Shown here: one piece after another, positions 1 through 10,260 of the stretch
Numbering within the stretch: the first letter of the stretch is position 1
Layout of the letters: the number at the start of each line of letters is the position of its first letter
Assembly: GCF_001896135.2 (NCBI RefSeq)
Contig: NZ_MPOH02000016.1
Span: forward strand, 175,209 to 239,208
DNA length: 64,000 nt
Reading direction: 5' to 3'
Origin: Streptomyces phaeoluteigriseus
GTDB lineage: Bacteria > Actinomycetota > Actinomycetes > Streptomycetales > Streptomycetaceae
Position numbers and translations under genes: made by a program
The notes under the pieces: generated by a model
What the model saw: only the letters and a program-made list of their open reading frames with translations
Told to the model about the DNA's origin: nothing
Database searches by the model: none

Positions 1-56
1 GCCTTGGCGATGGCGCCGGCGAGCAGGCCGATGATGATCCACGCGATGATGCCCAT
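1..56 (-). CDS. GlsB/YeaQ/YmgE-family membrane protein, N-terminus only
   Basis: The first 18 codons, read leftward from an ATG at 56, give MGIIAWIIIGLLAGAIAK, the typical opening transmembrane helix of the small GlsB/YeaQ/YmgE (transglycosylase-associated, stress-response) membrane proteins. A purine-rich stretch (GGAGACG on the minus strand) sits about 7 nt before the start. The rest of the gene lies outside the window, so length and function cannot be checked. The assignment rests only on the helix and its GxLAG pattern. Confidence 0.7.
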   Translation of the reverse strand, partial: MGIIAWIIIGLLAGAIAK

Positions 57-876
57 GGTGCGTCTCCGCTTCGTCATATAAAGGCTGTGTCAGATCATCG
101 TCTGAACCAATCGCGCCCGAACAAACCTCTTCTCCGAACCCGGCCGTGCCGGCTCCTGACTCCAGCTCCCGCCGTCGGCGCGGCGGCGACGTCAGGCGGC
201 GACCGGCGACCGGCGTGTGCGCGGCCGTGGTCGACGTGGTCACCCCGCTCAGCCAAATGAGTTCGCCCGGCAGTTCCAGCGTTCTCGCTGAGCCGCTGCC
301 TCCCTCCGAAACCTCCCTCCGAACGAGGATCTTCGTCGGTCACTGTGCTTCTTCTTCATGGCGGTCGCCGTCTCGGGGGTTCCTTCCTGGAACCCGCCGG
401 ACGAGACCATGCGCGCATGCCCGTACCTCGGTTGCCGTCGGCGTGCGGACGCGGTCCCCGTCTGCGCAAGACCCTCGCAGGAGCAGGTCGACGGGGGGCC
501 TCACGGATCAGAAGTGGTGCGTCTTCCGGCCCGTCGAAGCGGTGTCGCGGGGTGTTCGTCGGTGTCTCACTCACGCCCTGCACGGTCTCGCATGCCACGA
601 GTTCTCACGGGCGGGGGCCAACCCCGTGCAGGTGGTCCCAGGTTGTGACGGCCTCGCGAACTTCTTCCACGACCGGCTGCGGTGTCCGGCCCGGCACGGG
701 CGATCGGCGAGGTGATCGGCCCGGCGAGGGGCACGGCGTAAGGGCCGTTGCCCGCCCCTGCCGCGGTCCCGGGCCTGACCAGCGCCGACACCGCGTCGGT
801 CCCTCACCGGGGGGTGGGCGAGCGGCCACAGTGGCGCGGTCACGTCACGGGCTCGGCTCTCCGGTAACGTCAAGGT
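57..876. other. 820-bp intergenic region without a supported gene
   Basis: This region separates the GlsB-like gene (leftward) from RNase J (rightward), so it must hold two divergent promoters. Reading frames here lack recognisable domains and overlap each other in several frames, as random high-GC DNA does. I see no tRNA-like fold. The only lower-GC patch is near 60-120, next to the GlsB-like start. In Streptomyces the RNase J gene usually follows dapA, and no dapA remnant is visible here. Confidence 0.5.
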
Positions 877-2562
877 ATGAGTCATCCGCATCCTGGCCTT
901 AAATCCCCCCCGCCGCTGCCCGCAGGAGGCTTGAGGGTCGTTGCCCTGGGCGGCCTGGGCGAGATCGGCCGCAACATGACCGTCTTCGAGTACGCCGGCA
1001 AACTGCTCATCGTGGACTGCGGCGTGCTGTTCCCCGAGGAGACGCAGCCCGGGGTGGACGTGATCCTTCCCGACTTCACCTCGATCAGGGACCGCCTCGA
1101 CGACATCGTGGCCGTCGTCCTGACCCACGGGCACGAGGACCACATCGGGGGCGTGCCCTACCTGCTGCGCGAGCGGTCCGACATTCCCGTCGTCGGGTCG
1201 AAGCTGACGCTGGCGTTCCTGGAGGCCAAGCTCAAGGAGCACGGCATCCGGCCGCGCACGGTTCGGGTGAAGGAGGACGACCGGCGGAAGTTCGGCCCCT
1301 TCGAGTGCGAGTTCGTCGCGGTCAACCACTCCATCCCGGACGGTCTCGCCGTGGCGATCCGTACCGGAGCCGGACTGGTGCTGCACACCGGCGACTTCAA
1401 GATGGACCAGTTCCCCCTCGACGACCGCATCACCGACCTGCGTGCCTTCGCACGGCTCGGCGAGGAGGGCGTGGACCTGTTCCTCACCGACTCCACCAAC
1501 GCCGAGGTGCCCGGCTTCACCACGTCGGAACGCGAGCTGAACCCGGCGATCGAGCAGGTGATGCGTACGGCGCCGCGCCGGGTCATCGTCTCCAGCTTCG
1601 CCAGCCATGTGCACCGCATCCAGCAGGTCCTGGACGCCGCCCACCAGCACGGCCGCAAGGTCGCCTTCGTCGGCCGCTCGATGGTCCGCAACATGGGCAT
1701 CGCCCGTGAGCTGGGATATCTCAAGGTCCCGTCCGGTCTGGTCGTGACGACCAGGGAGCTGGAGAAGCTCCCCGACCACCGGATCACACTGGTGTGCACC
1801 GGTTCCCAGGGCGAGCCGATGGCCGCGCTGTCCCGGATGGCCAACCGCGACCACATGATCCGCATCGGCGAGGGCGACACCGTACTGCTCGCCAGCTCGC
1901 TGATCCCCGGCAACGAGAACGCCATCTACCGGGTGATCAACGGACTGACCCGGTGGGGTGCCCACGTCGTCCACAAGGGCAACGCCAAGGTGCACGTCTC
2001 CGGGCACGCCAGCGCCGGCGAACTCGTCTACTGCTACAACATCGTCAAGCCGCGCAACGTCATGCCGGTCCACGGCGAGTTCCGCCACCTGCGGGCCAAC
2101 GGCGACCTCGCCATCCGTACGGGCATCGACCCCGAGCGGGTCGTCATCGCCGAGGACGGTGTCGTCGTCGACCTCGTCGACGGGCGCGCGTCCATCACCG
2201 GCAAGGTGCCCGCGGGCAACGTGTACGTGGACGGCACGGAGGTCGGCGGCGTCACCGAGGCGTCCCTCAAGGACCGTCTCACCCTGGCCGAGGAGGGCGT
2301 GGTCACCGTCGTGGCCCTCGTCGACGCCGACACCGGCGCGCTGGCCGAGGCGCCCGACTTCCTGGCCCGCGGCTTCGTCCATGACGAGACCACGTTCGAA
2401 TCCGTCATCCCCGTCATCGAGAAGACCCTGGCCACCGCCGCCGAGGAGGGCGTCGGCGACGCGCGCCAGCTCGAACAGCTGATCGCCCGTGCCGTGGCCA
2501 ACTGGGCTTTCCGCACCCACCGCCGCAAGCCTCTCATCATCCCCGTCATCATCGACGCCTGA
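877..2562 (+). CDS. rnj: Ribonuclease J
   Basis: This 561-residue metallo-beta-lactamase/beta-CASP nuclease is the expected size for actinobacterial RNase J, which acts in rRNA/tRNA maturation and mRNA decay as endonuclease and 5'-3' exonuclease. The zinc motif HGHEDH is at residues 84-89, following the GGLGEIGRN motif near residue 26. The later histidine-containing motifs HTGDFKMD and FASHVHR, and the beta-CASP element VSGHASAGE, are present, followed by the C-terminal domain. The start is the ATG at 877 with a weak upstream AAGG. A perfect 14-bp hairpin follows the stop. The usual dapA neighbour is missing, so this could be a second RNase J copy or a relocated one. Confidence 0.95.
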   Translation: MSHPHPGLKSPPPLPAGGLRVVALGGLGEIGRNMTVFEYAGKLLIVDCGVLFPEETQPGVDVILPDFTSIRDRLDDIVAVVLTHGHEDHIGGVPYLLRERSDIPVVGSKLTLAFLEAKLKEHGIRPRTVRVKEDDRRKFGPFECEFVAVNHSIPDGLAVAIRTGAGLVLHTGDFKMDQFPLDDRITDLRAFARLGEEGVDLFLTDSTNAEVPGFTTSERELNPAIEQVMRTAPRRVIVSSFASHVHRIQQVLDAAHQHGRKVAFVGRSMVRNMGIARELGYLKVPSGLVVTTRELEKLPDHRITLVCTGSQGEPMAALSRMANRDHMIRIGEGDTVLLASSLIPGNENAIYRVINGLTRWGAHVVHKGNAKVHVSGHASAGELVYCYNIVKPRNVMPVHGEFRHLRANGDLAIRTGIDPERVVIAEDGVVVDLVDGRASITGKVPAGNVYVDGTEVGGVTEASLKDRLTLAEEGVVTVVALVDADTGALAEAPDFLARGFVHDETTFESVIPVIEKTLATAAEEGVGDARQLEQLIARAVANWAFRTHRRKPLIIPVIIDA

Positions 2563-2582
2563 CCCGGATCCGGCCGAACCCG

Positions 2583-2613
2583 CCCGGCCGCCGGCCCATG
2601 GCCGGCGGCCGGG
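2583..2613 (+). terminator. Strong hairpin terminator after RNase J
   Basis: A perfect 14-bp GC stem (2583-2596 with 2600-2613) closes a 3-nt CAT loop, 20 nt after the rnj stop. There is no T tract, as is usual in Streptomyces. Because the ATG at 2598 lies in this loop, it is very unlikely to start the next gene, which supports the ATG at 2634 instead. Confidence 0.85.
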
Positions 2614-2633
2614 ACAGAGACGAGGAAACACCG

Positions 2634-3353
2634 ATGAGCGCGCGCTTCGACGAGATCGACTGGCGCCCGACGCCGCTGGGGGACATCAGTCTGCGGCGGC
2701 GCAGGTATCCGGGGTTCGCCGAGGACGTGTACGAGGTGAAGCTGGGCGACGAGTTCCTGATGTCCAGCCTCTTCACGGCCGGCGAGATCGCGCTGACGGA
2801 GCTGGGGCTGGCGCGGCTGCCCGGCGGCGCCGAGCTGGACGTCGCGGTGGGCGGGCTCGGCCTCGGGTACACCGCGCGGGCAGCTCTGGAGGACCCCCGG
2901 GTGCGCTCACTGATCGTGGTGGACGCGCTCGCCGAGGTCATCGACTGGCACGAGCGTCATCTCGTGCCCCTGGGCGCCACGCTGACCGGCGATCCGCGCT
3001 GCCGCCTGGTGCACGCGGACTTCTTCGAGGCGGCCGGCAGCCCGGCGGGCCTGGACCCGCGGTCACCGGGGCGCCGCTTCCACGCGATCCTGCTGGACAT
3101 CGACCATTCGCCGCGGCACGTGCTCAACCCGCGCCACGCCGCCCTGTACCGCCCGGAAGGGCTTCGTGCCCTCGCCGAACACCTGCACCCCGAGGGCGTC
3201 TTCGCCCTGTGGTCCAACGATCCGCCGGACGAGCCGTTCACCGGCACGCTCGCGGGCGTCTTCGCGGCGGTCGAGGCCCACGTCGTCGAGTTCGACAACC
3301 CGCTCCAGAGCGGCACCGCGACCAACACCGTCTACCTGGCGCGCAGAGACTGA
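2634..3353 (+). CDS. Spermidine synthase-like SAM-dependent methyltransferase fold protein
   Basis: A 239-residue protein starting MSARFDEIDW, preceded by a good GACGAGGA ribosome site 9 nt upstream. It has the class I Rossmann pattern of the polyamine synthase family: VAVGGLGLGYTAR as nucleotide-binding loop (about residues 67-79), an acidic strand end IVVDALAEVIDW, and a later ILLDIDHSP strand. FDNPLQSGTATNTVYLARR at the C-terminus is also typical of spermidine synthase-like proteins. True aminopropyltransferase activity is not shown, and many such actinobacterial proteins are uncharacterised. A longer frame from 2598 would start inside the rnj terminator and is rejected. Confidence 0.8.
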   Translation: MSARFDEIDWRPTPLGDISLRRRRYPGFAEDVYEVKLGDEFLMSSLFTAGEIALTELGLARLPGGAELDVAVGGLGLGYTARAALEDPRVRSLIVVDALAEVIDWHERHLVPLGATLTGDPRCRLVHADFFEAAGSPAGLDPRSPGRRFHAILLDIDHSPRHVLNPRHAALYRPEGLRALAEHLHPEGVFALWSNDPPDEPFTGTLAGVFAAVEAHVVEFDNPLQSGTATNTVYLARRD

Positions 3354-3406
3354 GGCGTGCCCTCCCGGCCTCACGGCGGTCGTGCGGCCGACGAGGGCGC
3401 GGTGCC

Positions 3407-5517
3407 TCACAGGTCGTCGGCCGAGCTGCCCAGGCCCGTCAGGGCGCCCACCGGGTCGGTGTCGGGCGTGCCGCGGGGCCACCAGTCGTCGTGGCCGGGC
3501 TCCGATTCGTAGGGGTACCACAAGCCGTCGCGGCCGAAGCGGAGCTGGACGTGGCCGCGGGGGTGGGTGAGGTGGTTGCGCCAGGGGCGGAAGGCGGGGA
3601 GGTCGGCGGCGCGCAGGAGGGGGCGGGCGCGGTCGAAGCGGCCGGCGGGCGGGTCCCAGAGGTCCTCCAGGACGGCGAGTCCGTCCTGGCCGCCCTGCCG
3701 CCAGGCGGCGACCGCGCGGGCCAGTTCGGCCGGGGTGCGGCCGACGGCGGTGGCGAGGGAGGCGTAGAGGGTGCGGCTGGTGGCGGTGAGCCCGGAGCCG
3801 GGGCGGGCGGCGGCGAGCCGTACGCGTCCTGCCACAGGGTCAGTCCGCCGATCTCGTCGTGGCCGGTGGTGAGCAGCGCGTGGGCGCGGACGGCGGCGTC
3901 GGAGGCCAGCTGGTCGAGGGCGAAAGAATCGGGGCCGTTCGGCACGGAGGGGTAGGCGGGCGGCTGTTCGGGGTGCTGGGGGGCGGGCAGGGGTGCCGGC
4001 AGCGGCGGGAGCCGGCGTGCGGCGAGGGCGTCGGTGGCGCGGATGCCGGGGACGGGTTCCGGTTCCTGGTCCTGGGCGGCGCGGGCGGCCCGTGCGGCGT
4101 TGCGGCGGGACAGCGTGTCGAGCAGCTCGCGTTCGCCCCGGCCGCGCAGCAGGAGCAGGACGAACGGGTCGGCGTCGAGGAGCCGCGCGGTCTGGTAGCA
4201 GAGGGCCGCCACGTGCTTGCAGGGATGTCCGTGGTCGGGACAGCTGCATTGGGGGGCGAGGTCGCCGGGACCGGGCAGGAGCGGCACGCCGCAGTCGGCG
4301 AGGGACTCCGGCAGCTCCTTGTCGAGCAGCGCGGCGATGTGCCCCGGCCGCTCGACCGCGGCGTCCAGGAATCGCTCCCAGTCCTCGTCGCCGAGTGTGC
4401 GCAGTCGTACCTGGACGCGGTACGGCCGGGCGCGGCTGCCCTGCACGTACGCCAGGACGAGGCCAGGGGTGACGGTGATGGCGTCCACGTGTCCCTGCTC
4501 GGCGTAGCCCCGCCCGCGCGCGAGCCGCTTGGCGTCCAGGGCGCCCTCTTCCAGCGCCGTGACCCAGGCGTTGCCCCACCAGGTCTCGGCGAAGCCGCCG
4601 CCCGCGTCGGCCGGCCGGGGCGGGAAGGCGGGGTAGGTGCGGCGGTGATCGCCGTCGCGGGTGGGGGCGGCCATGGAGCGGGCGGCCGGGGCGGGCTCGG
4701 GCGCGGTGGGTTCGGGCGCTGTGGCCTCGCGCTCGGTGGCGTCGGTGGTGTCGGTGGTGTCGCCCGCGTCGGCCGGCCGGGGCGGGAAGGCCGGGTAGGT
4801 GCGGCGGTGATCGCCGTCGCGCGCGGGGGCCGCCATGGAGCGGGCAGCGGGGGCGGGCTCGGGCGCGGCGGGTTGGGGCGCTGTGGCCTCACGCTCCGCG
4901 GGCTCGGCGGCGTCGGCGGGCTCGGCGGCGTCGGCGGTGTCGGTCTCCGGTGGCATCCGGAAGGCGTCCGCGAGGAAGGTCCGTACGTCCCGCACGCGGG
5001 CGTCGGCGACACGGGCGCCCGGACGGCCGGCGCTCCCGGACGCCACGGGGCGGGCGCTCGCGCGCGAGGTCCGGCGTGTGCTCCTGCCGTCTCCAGGCTC
5101 CCCGGACTCCGACGGGGTCTGCCGCGCCTGTGCACGGGCCGCGCGCAGGGCCTCCCGGGCCACGTCCCCCGGCCGCACGCCGGACGGCCGCACGCCGGAC
5201 GTGCCCGGCTCGTCCGGTGCCGGAGGTACGTCGCCTGCCCCAGGGACGTCCGCCGCCGCGGGTACGTCGGTCGGCGGGTCCTCCTCCTGGGCCCGGGGCA
5301 CCTCCGTCGTACGCCGCAGGGCCGCGCGCGCGGCGTCGGCCGGCCGGGACGAGGTGCCGTCGGACTCCGGGGGGACCTCCTGAGGCTGGTCCTGGGGCAG
5401 CGCCGAAGGTTCCGCGGGTGCCGGGGCCGGCGTCGGTTCCTCCGACCGCTCCCGGGCGGCCCGCAGGGCGCGGCGGACCGCCTCGGCCGGGCTGATGTCC
5501 TGCTCGTCCTCCGCCAT
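3407..5517 (-). CDS. SWIM zinc-finger protein (frameshifted), partner of SNF2 helicase
   Basis: Read through one break, this is a 703-residue protein. The SWIM motif CSCPDHGHPCKH (CxCx(n)CxH) lies near residue 430. It is preceded by the conserved FAETWWGNAWV segment and followed by a helical C-terminal part ending GSSADDL. The frame breaks near 3823, where restoring one C (TACGCG to TACCGCG) joins WQDA to VRLAAARPG and keeps homology on both sides. The first 290 residues or so are low-complexity, rich in Pro/Ala/Glu, and contain a 54-residue in-frame tandem duplication. SWIM domains bind DNA or protein, and bacterial SWIM genes commonly neighbour SNF2 ATPases. Its start overlaps the helicase stop (TGATG at 5519-5515), implying translational coupling. 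An internal start at 4674 would give a more usual short N-terminus. Confidence 0.8.
4606..4897 (-). repeat. 162-bp in-frame tandem duplication inside the SWIM gene
   Basis: 4606-4735 and 4768-4897 are nearly identical over 130 bp and offset by exactly 162 bp (54 codons). Each copy encodes a segment with RSMAAP, DGDHRRTYPAFPPRPADAG and an EREATAP stretch. The differences are scattered synonymous or conservative changes, so the duplication is not a simple assembly doubling. It sits in the disordered region just before the folded SWIM part. Confidence 0.9.
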
Positions 5518-8358
5518 CACGCCTCCCTCCGCAGCCTGACCAGGTCGGACAGTTCACGGTCCGTCAGTTCGGTGAGGGCCGACTCGCCGGAGCCGAGGAT
5601 CGCGTCGGCGAGGGCGCGCTTGACCTGGAGCATCTCGGCGATGCGGTCCTCGATGGTGCCCTCGGTGATGAGGCGGTGGACCTGGACGGGCTGGGTCTGG
5701 CCGATGCGGTAGGCGCGGTCGGTGGCCTGTTCCTCCACGGCCGGGTTCCACCAGCGGTCGAAGTGGACGACATGGCCCGCGCGGGTGAGGTTCAGGCCGG
5801 TGCCGGCCGCCTTGAGCGACAGGACCAGGACGGGGGTGGCGCCGTCCTGGAAACGGTCCACCATGCGCTCGCGCTCGGGCACCGGTGTGCCGCCGTGCAG
5901 GAGGTCCACCGGGATCGCGCGGCCGGCGAGGTGGGCGGCGATCAGCCGGGCCATGCCGACGTACTGGGTGAAGACCAGGGCCGAGCCGTCCTCGGCCAGC
6001 AGGGTGTCCAACAACTCGTCCAGCAGGGCGAGTTTGCCGGAGCGGGCGGCAAGGGCGTCACCCGTGGCGGGGGCCTGCTCCTTGAGGTACAGCGCCGGGT
6101 GGTCGCAGATCTGCTTGAGCGCGCCGAGCAGCTTGAGGACCAGGCCGCGGCGGGCGATGCCGTTCGCCGTCTCGATGACGTCCAGCGACTCGCGCACCAC
6201 CGCCTCGTACAGCGCGGCCTGTTCGCGGGTGAGCGGGACCGGGTGGTCGGTCTCGGTCTTGGGCGGCAGCTCGGGGACGATGCCGGGGTCGGACTTCTTG
6301 CGGCGCAGCAGGAAGGGGCGGACCAGGCGGGCGAGGCGCTGGACGGCCTCCTCGTCCTCGCCGTTCTCCACGGCGCGCGCGTGGCGGGCGCGGAAGGCCT
6401 TCAGGGGGCCGAGCAGGCCGGGGGTCGTCCAGTCGAGGAGGGCCCACAGCTCGGAGAGGTTGTTCTCGACGGGGGTGCCGGTGAGCGCCACGCGCGCGGG
6501 TGCGGGAATGGTGCGCAGGGCCTTCGCGGTCGCCGAGAAGGGGTTCTTGACGTGCTGGGCCTCGTCGGCGACGACCATGCCCCAGGGCTGCCGGGCCAGG
6601 GTGGTGGCGGCCGAACGCATGGTGCCGTAGGTGGTGAGGACGAAGCCGCCGGTGAGGCCGTCCAGGCTGCGGTCGGCGCCGTGGAAGCGGCGGACGGGGA
6701 CGCCGGGGGCGAAGCGGTTGATCTCCCGCTGCCAGTTGCCGAGGAGGGAGGCGGGGCAGACCACCAGGGTGGGTTCGGGGCGGGCCCGGCGCAGGTGGAG
6801 GGCGATGAGGGTGACCGTCTTGCCGAGGCCCATGTCGTCGGCGAGGCAGCCGCCGAGGCCGAGGGAGGTCATGAGGTCGAGCCAGGCCAGGCCGCGCAGC
6901 TGGTAGTCGCGCAGGGTGGCGTCGAGGCCGGCGGGCGGCTCGGCGGGTCGGATGCCGGCGGTGAGGCGGTCGCGCAGGGTGGCCAGGGCGCCGACGGGAA
7001 CCGCCTCGACGGTCTCGCCGTCGACGTCGGCGGTGCCGGTGAGGGCGACGGACAGGGCGTCCACCGGGTCCAGCAGGCCCAGTTCGCGTTTGCGGGCCTT
7101 GCGGACGAGGGCCGGATCGACGAGGACCCACTGGTCACGCAGCCGGACGACGGGTCGGTGTGCCTCGGCGAGGGTGTCCATCTCGGCCTCGCTGAGGGGG
7201 TCGCCACCGAGGGCCAGCTGCCAGCGGAACTGGAGCAGGTCCTCGCTCTCGAAGAAGCCGGTGCCGTCCGTCGCGGAGCCGGGAGCGGGCCGTACGACGG
7301 CGGTCGCGCTGAGGTCCTGGGCGAGGTCGCGCGGCCAGTGCACGGCGACCCCGGCCGCCGCGAGGCGGGTCGCGGCCACGCCGAGGAGGTCGTTCAGCTC
7401 GTCCTCGGACAGGGCCAGGACGTCGGGTGCGTCCTGGTCGGCGAGGCGGGCGAGGGGGGCCCAGACGCGGGCGGCACGCCGGACGGCGAGGGCCGCGTCC
7501 ACGCGGGCGCGGGCCCCGAAGGCGGCGTCCGCCCGACCCGCCCACAGGGCAGCCGCGTCGGTCACCAGGGTCGGGTCGGCGAGGCTGTGGACCTGGACGA
7601 CGGCGGCACCGGCGCGGCGGGCTCCCTCACCGCCGTCGTCGAACAGGTCGTACGCCGACAGGTCGAGGCGCAGGGAGATCCGCACGCCCGCGTCCATGCC
7701 GGCGGCGACCTCGGCCGCCCAGTCGCGGGCGCGGCAGGCCGCTGCGGCCGGCGGTCGGCGAAGGGCTTTCCGGAGGCGTGGGGTGCGGCCGGGGTGCGGG
7801 GCAGGGTGTCGGCGACGGCGTCCAGGAAGGAGCGCATCAGCGCCTCGGGCTGCGGCAGCCGGAGCGGGCCGGGGCCGGGCAGCGGCACGGCATGGCCCTC
7901 GCAGGGCAGGGCGGCGGCGACCGCGCGCAGGTGCGCGATGTCCTCCGGTTCGAGCGGGCCGGCCGCCAGGCGTCATGGCCTGCCGGGGTGAGGCCGGGCA
8001 GCAGCCGGCCGCGGGCGGCGAGCCGCAGGGCGTGCAGGGCGGCGGCGCCCCAGCAGGCGGTCGCGGGGTGGGCTGCGGGGTCGTGCCGGGCGCGCACCAG
8101 GAACGGGAGGGCCGCCTCGACGGGCAGCGACAGGGCGGGGGTCTGCCGGCGGCGGACCGAGGTCCCGTGGCGGCGGACGACGGTCAGCTCGGTCAGCTCG
8201 GTGCGGCCGGCGGGCGCGGGGTCGGGCAGCGGGCCGTCGTCGGGGTCCCAGAAGGCGATCCGCCCCTCGCGCGGGAGGGGCGCGGGCAGGAAGACGGCGG
8301 CGAGGCGCGCGCCGATCGGCTCCGCCGGGTGCCCGGCGACCGCGGTCGTTTCCCTCAT
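5517..8358 (-). CDS. SNF2/DEAD-DEAH-type helicase (two frameshifts)
   Basis: The full gene runs from ATG 8358 (MRETTAVAGHP) to the stop at 5517 and encodes about 947 residues once two breaks are repaired. These breaks are single missing bases near 7964 and near 7749. The C-terminal 600 residues carry complete SNF2 ATPase motifs: LADDMGLGKT (Walker A, motif I), VVADEAQHVKN (DEAQ, motif II), LTGTPVENN (III), VFTQYVGM (IV), LLSLKAAGTGLN-type (V) and ATDRAYRIGQTQPV (VI). The N-terminal third is the SNF2_N-associated region typical of actinobacterial members. It probably remodels or translocates on nucleic acid together with the SWIM protein encoded immediately downstream. A purely C-terminal 819-residue reading begins with out-of-frame sequence and is not the real start. 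Confidence 0.88.
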
Positions 8359-8487
8359 GCGCTGTGTCCACCTCCCGCCCGCGTGTCGGATCAGTCGTCT
8401 TCGACTCTACGGGCGGGGTCTGACAATCGGCTCCGGGCCGCCGGCCCCGCGTGGACGACGGGGCGCGCGGGGGCTGGGGCCGGTGCC

Positions 8488-9081
8488 CTAGGGGACGGTG
8501 CGCGAGACGACGTACACCATCGGGTAGATGGCGTTCCCGGTGTTCACCACCACGTCCTGGGTGGGCTGGGGGGCCTTCTGCCTGCGGACGAAGCCGTAGT
8601 AGTCGCCGGGCCGGGAGCCCGGTCCGGAGAACTTCCAGCCGGTGATGGACCGGTCGCGCTCGCTGATGGTGATGTCGTCCTTCTTCAGGTCGGACCGGCT
8701 GTAGCCGAGTGCGGCGAGGAAGGCGTCCAGTCCCTCGTGGGTGGTCTGGAACTGGACGTAGAGACGGCTGGTGCGCCAGTTGTTCGTCTCGTAGTAGGCG
8801 ACCTTGTTCGCCGGGTGCGGGACCGGCACCTGGTAGAGGCGCTGCTGGACCTTGGAGGGCCAGGCCTCGGTGAGGCCGGTCGCCGAGTACTTCGCCTCCT
8901 TGTCCTTACCGCTGTCGCGGCTCTGGTTGGCGGAGATCACCAGGTAGCCGGCCGGGACGCCGATGAGCAGACCGATGATCAGCAGGGTGAGCGCGCGGCG
9001 GCGGATCACGTGGCCGCGGGTCTCGGGCGGGCGGGACGGCCCGTCCGAGGACGCGGAGCGGTGGGGCGGGGCGGCCGTCAT
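8488..9081 (-). CDS. Membrane-anchored protein of unknown function, coupled to ROK kinase
   Basis: A 197-residue protein with a short charged cytoplasmic N-terminus, one transmembrane segment at about residues 30-50 (ALTLLIIGLLIGVPAGYLVI) and an extracellular domain of about 145 residues with no motif I recognise. It has no lipobox and no cysteine. Its ATG overlaps the stop of the upstream ROK kinase by 4 nt (9078-9081), so it is probably co-translated. It is then the last gene of the sugar unit, though its role in sugar use is unknown. Confidence 0.8.
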   Translation of the reverse strand: MTAAPPHRSASSDGPSRPPETRGHVIRRRALTLLIIGLLIGVPAGYLVISANQSRDSGKDKEAKYSATGLTEAWPSKVQQRLYQVPVPHPANKVAYYETNNWRTSRLYVQFQTTHEGLDAFLAALGYSRSDLKKDDITISERDRSITGWKFSGPGSRPGDYYGFVRRQKAPQPTQDVVVNTGNAIYPMVYVVSRTVP

Positions 9082-10228
9082 GCGGTGTCCCGGGTGGCGC
9101 GGCGGGCGGCCTCGGCGAACCGTTCGTAGCGCTCGAAGCGCTCCACGCGGCGGCGCTTGGCGCGCCGGAAGCGGCGGGCGACCAGGCGGGCCAGGTCGGC
9201 GGCGCCGACCATGCCGGCCTCGGGGCCGAGCTGGGCGCGGACGATCCGGGCCTCGGGGCGGTAGCCGCGCCCGGTGAGCTGCCGCTTGAACGCGTCCCGC
9301 GCGGGCCGATGAGCAGATCGTCGGCGGCCGAGACGCCGCCGCCGATCACGAAGCAGGACGGGTCGAGGGCGGCGGCCAGGTTGGCGATGCCGACGCCGAG
9401 CCACTGGCCGATGTCCTGGAGCAGCTCGGTGCACATGGCGTCGCCCTCGCGGGCCAGTTCGGTGATCATCGGGCCGGTGATGTCGCCGATGTTGCCCTTG
9501 ACATGCTCGATGATCCCGTACGCCACCGGGGAGTCCGCCGCGGCCAGTTCGCGCGCCTCTCTGACCAGCGCGTTGCCGGAGCTGTACTGCTCCCAGCAGC
9601 CGCGGTTGCCGCACGGGCAGCGGTGGCCGCCGGGCACGACCTGCATATGGCCGAACTCGCCCGCGACGCCGTACTTGCCGCGCTTGACCTGGCCGTCCTC
9701 CAGGATGGCGCCGCCGATGCCGGTCCCGAGGGTGATCATGACGAGGTGGTCCTCGCCGCGGCCGGCGCCGAAGCGCCACTCCGCCCAGGCGGCGGTGTTG
9801 GCGTCGTTGTCGACGAGGACGGGCACCGCGAGGCGGTCGGCGATGCGGTCGCGCAGCGGCTCGTTGCGCCAGGACAGGTGGGGGGCGAACAGGACGCGGT
9901 TGCGGTCGGCGTCGACCCAGCCGGCCGCGCCGATACCGACCGCGTGCACATCGTGCCGGTCGGACAGGTCCAGGACCAGTTCGACGATCGTGTCCTCGAC
10001 GACCTTGGGGCTCTTGGACTTGTCCGGGGTCTCGGTGCGGAGCTTCTCCAGGATGTTGCCGTCCGCGTCGACGACGCCCGCCATGACCTTGGTGCCGCCG
10101 ATGTCGATCCCGACCGTGGGCACCCGGGGTGCGGTCAGGTGGGAACGGCGCTCGCGGGTGCCGGCCGTGCGCAGCGCGGTGGCTCGGCGGGAGCCGATGG
10201 GGGCGGTGAGGTCGCGGTAGGTGCTCAT
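9078..10228 (-). CDS. ROK-family sugar kinase / glucokinase (frameshifted)
   Basis: About 383 residues when one break is repaired. The ATP-binding signature GIDIGGTKVMAGVVD is near residue 38. The catalytic loop NDANTAAWAEW and the ROK zinc motif CPCGNRGCWEQ are intact, as is IGGGVSAADDLL. The frame breaks near 9302, where one missing G (CCCGCGCGG for CCCGGCGCGG) separates LLIGPA from RDAFKRQLTGRGYRP. It is expected to phosphorylate glucose or another hexose. Its position beneath an ABC sugar transporter suggests it primes the imported sugar. The start is ATG 10228 (MSTYRDLTAPIG), and a 34-bp tandem array lies just upstream. Confidence 0.88.
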
Positions 10229-10260
10229 CACGGCCGATTCTGCCGCACGGGTACCCGCGG

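Noticed and set aside
571..2631. Long open frame on the minus strand opposite RNase J
   Set aside because: It is the high-GC antisense shadow of rnj. Its composition follows third-codon-position bias of the sense gene and no family is recognisable.
2598..2633. Start of the spermidine-synthase-like gene at ATG 2598
   Set aside because: That codon lies in the loop of the rnj terminator hairpin. The ATG at 2634 has a good ribosome site.
3859..5712. Long plus-strand frame opposite the SWIM gene
   Set aside because: Gly/Arg-rich shadow of the coding strand without any motif.
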